A DNA stretch of 21,048 bases from DASQPR01 sp035263025. Its GTDB lineage: Bacteria > Actinomycetota > Actinomycetes > Mycobacteriales > Micromonosporaceae. Under the pieces are notes generated by a model, which saw nothing but the letters and a program-made list of their open reading frames with translations, searched no databases and had not been told where the DNA came from. Shown piece after piece: positions 19,976 to 21,048 of this stretch; position 1 is the first letter of the stretch, and each line of letters opens with the position of its first letter. Where the stretch lies: the NCBI GenBank assembly GCA_035263025.1, contig DATFRR010000150.1:1-21048 (forward strand), given 5' to 3'. The translations under genes were made by a program, and so were the position numbers.

Positions 19976-20570
19976 AGCGCAGCACCTTGCGCATCACCCA
20001 GCGCGGCTGACCTCCGCTGTGGGCGGTGGTGGGCGCCGCTCGTACGAATCCGGCCCGCTCGAATAGGTCGACCGTTCCTACATAGCCGGAAATGACGTCA
20101 ACCCGATCGCCAACATCGACCGGGTAGCCCTCGACGACCTCGGCGCCGTATTCGGCCGCATGCTCCACCGCGCCGGCGAGGAGATGATGCATCAATCCGT
20201 GCTTGCGATATCCACCGCGGACGACGAAGCAAACGGCGATCCAAGCGTCACGGTCGTCGAGGATGGGGATGGTGCGCGAATTGAGCAGCCGCCGGTAGCT
20301 CGTGCGGGGCGCGATGGAGCACCAACCCGCCACGATGTCGTCCACGTAGGCGAGCACGCCAGGCCCCGGATCGGTGGCGCACTCGCGCCGCATGTATTCG
20401 GGCCGCTCGGGACCGGCCGTACGGCTGTCCCGGTAGGCCATGCACCAGCAGCCACCCGCGTCAGGCCGTCGCGTGCCAACGACCGCGGCGAAGTCGTCGA
20501 AGCGCCCCAACGCACTGCGCACGTCGATCCGTGGCTCGTGGTCGGTCGGATATCGCGGCTTCGCCGGCAT
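19974..20570 (-). CDS. GNAT family N-acetyltransferase (CWCM-motif type)
   Basis: A 198-residue GNAT-fold protein of unknown acceptor. Visible are the GGCWCMAYR motif seen in one GNAT subgroup, the strand AWIAVCFVVRGGYRKHGLMH that carries the acetyl-CoA loop (R/Y-R-K-H-G), and LFERAGFVRA near the end, typical of the last GNAT segment. The start at 20570 (MPAKPRYP) is chosen because GGGAGA lies about 7 nt upstream; ATGs at 20591 and 20654 would add unlike residues. The gene abuts a truncated SDR tail at its 3' end, so the local gene order has been rearranged. Confidence 0.85.
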   Translation of the reverse strand: MPAKPRYPTDHEPRIDVRSALGRFDDFAAVVGTRRPDAGGCWCMAYRDSRTAGPERPEYMRRECATDPGPGVLAYVDDIVAGWCSIAPRTSYRRLLNSRTIPILDDRDAWIAVCFVVRGGYRKHGLMHHLLAGAVEHAAEYGAEVVEGYPVDVGDRVDVISGYVGTVDLFERAGFVRAAPTTAHSGGQPRWVMRKVLR

Positions 20571-20717
20571 GAGTCGGTCTCCCGATCCCATGTCCCGACC
20601 GCTGGCATCGGCCGGCGCCGCTGTCGACGGTGGAGGTTCGCTGCGACGGCTCACGACTTAGAAGCCTATCCGCGATCCGCCATGCTGCCGCGTACGCGGA
20701 TGCTGGGGAGTGTCCGC

Positions 20718-21048
20718 GTGATATCTCATCTCGGCGTTGTCGAGGAACATGGCTGGCATTACTCGTTGCCGACTCGACCCATCGCCATTGACGAGGTGCT
20801 GGCGGAAGCCGAGAATCGATATGCGGCTATGAAGGACACCCGCTCCTGCGCCAAGGAGTACGCATTGCGAACATTGCTCTGGATCACGTTTGCGATGCCG
20901 GTGGCGCTCTTCGTGCTTGCGGCGCGCGCCCTGGTTGTCCGAGGACGGCTGGAGAGCCATGGCGTACTCGCGAGAGCGACGGTGACGTCGTACCGGCAGT
21001 GGACCGACGATATGACGCACCATGACATTGCGTACCACGGGCAAGCAG
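20718..21048 (+). CDS. Membrane protein, DUF3592-like, C-terminus missing
   Basis: A frame open to the right edge, 110 codons so far. It begins at a GTG with GGGGAG 7 nt upstream; in-frame ATGs at 20682 and 20700 are alternatives without a ribosome site. A soluble stretch (LGVVEEHGWHYSLPTRPIAI) is followed by one membrane helix (LLWITFAMPVALFVLAARAL) and then GVLARATVTSYRQW, the kind of strand that opens DUF3592 domains. The family call is tentative as the rest lies outside the window. It is divergent from the GNAT gene. Confidence 0.6.
   Translation, partial: MISHLGVVEEHGWHYSLPTRPIAIDEVLAEAENRYAAMKDTRSCAKEYALRTLLWITFAMPVALFVLAARALVVRGRLESHGVLARATVTSYRQWTDDMTHHDIAYHGQA

Overview
The window is high-GC, gene-dense actinobacterial chromosome. 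Marker genes agree: a WhiB protein, a SigR/SigH sigma factor with its zinc-binding anti-sigma factor, a TB7.3-type biotinyl protein and the tiny ribosomal protein bL37. The order biotinyl protein / anti-sigma / sigma, then SRAP, then aroA and rsgA, is recalled from the Mycobacterium tuberculosis Rv3221c-Rv3228 block, so the left half is conserved core genome. I cannot place the organism below the level of Actinomycetes.

Layout. 1-1431: a DHA2-type drug exporter (cut by the left edge) divergent from a TetR repressor, with two matching 20-bp palindromic operators between them. 1428-3642: a GNAT enzyme, a biotinyl-domain protein, bL37, and rsrA-sigR with a consensus SigR promoter and a second upstream start that would make a longer SigR isoform. 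4056-6105: a KANL3/TEX30-like hydrolase, WhiB and SRAP. 6188-8670: a 24-codon upstream ORF overlapping aroA, then rsgA, closed by a 13-bp hairpin. 8675-13104: a small holin-like membrane protein, a DUF2087 protein, thyA-folA, a HisN-type phosphatase and an EamA-like transporter.

13233-15271: an initiator tRNA-Met gene whose 3' half is repeated perfectly (43 bp) almost 2 kb downstream. Between the copies are a RHH/MazF toxin-antitoxin pair and a two-domain XRE regulator, with no integrase. This is best read as a small, decayed integrative element in tRNA-fMet, and it is the clearest accessory region.

15388-19435: a polyamine-type ABC transporter operon (potA-potD-potB-potC order on the minus strand). 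19436-21048: leader sequence with tiny ORFs, the C-terminal remnant of a short-chain dehydrogenase, a GNAT enzyme and the start of a membrane protein cut by the right edge.

A recurring theme is leaderless expression. Several genes (SRAP, the aroA upstream ORF, DUF2087, thyA, hisN, the EamA-like gene) have a TANNNT-like -10 box 6-7 nt before the start codon, so the message would begin at the start codon itself. I found no clearly novel multi-gene system. The most noteworthy items are the SigR long-isoform arrangement, the tRNA-fMet element and the aroA leader ORF.
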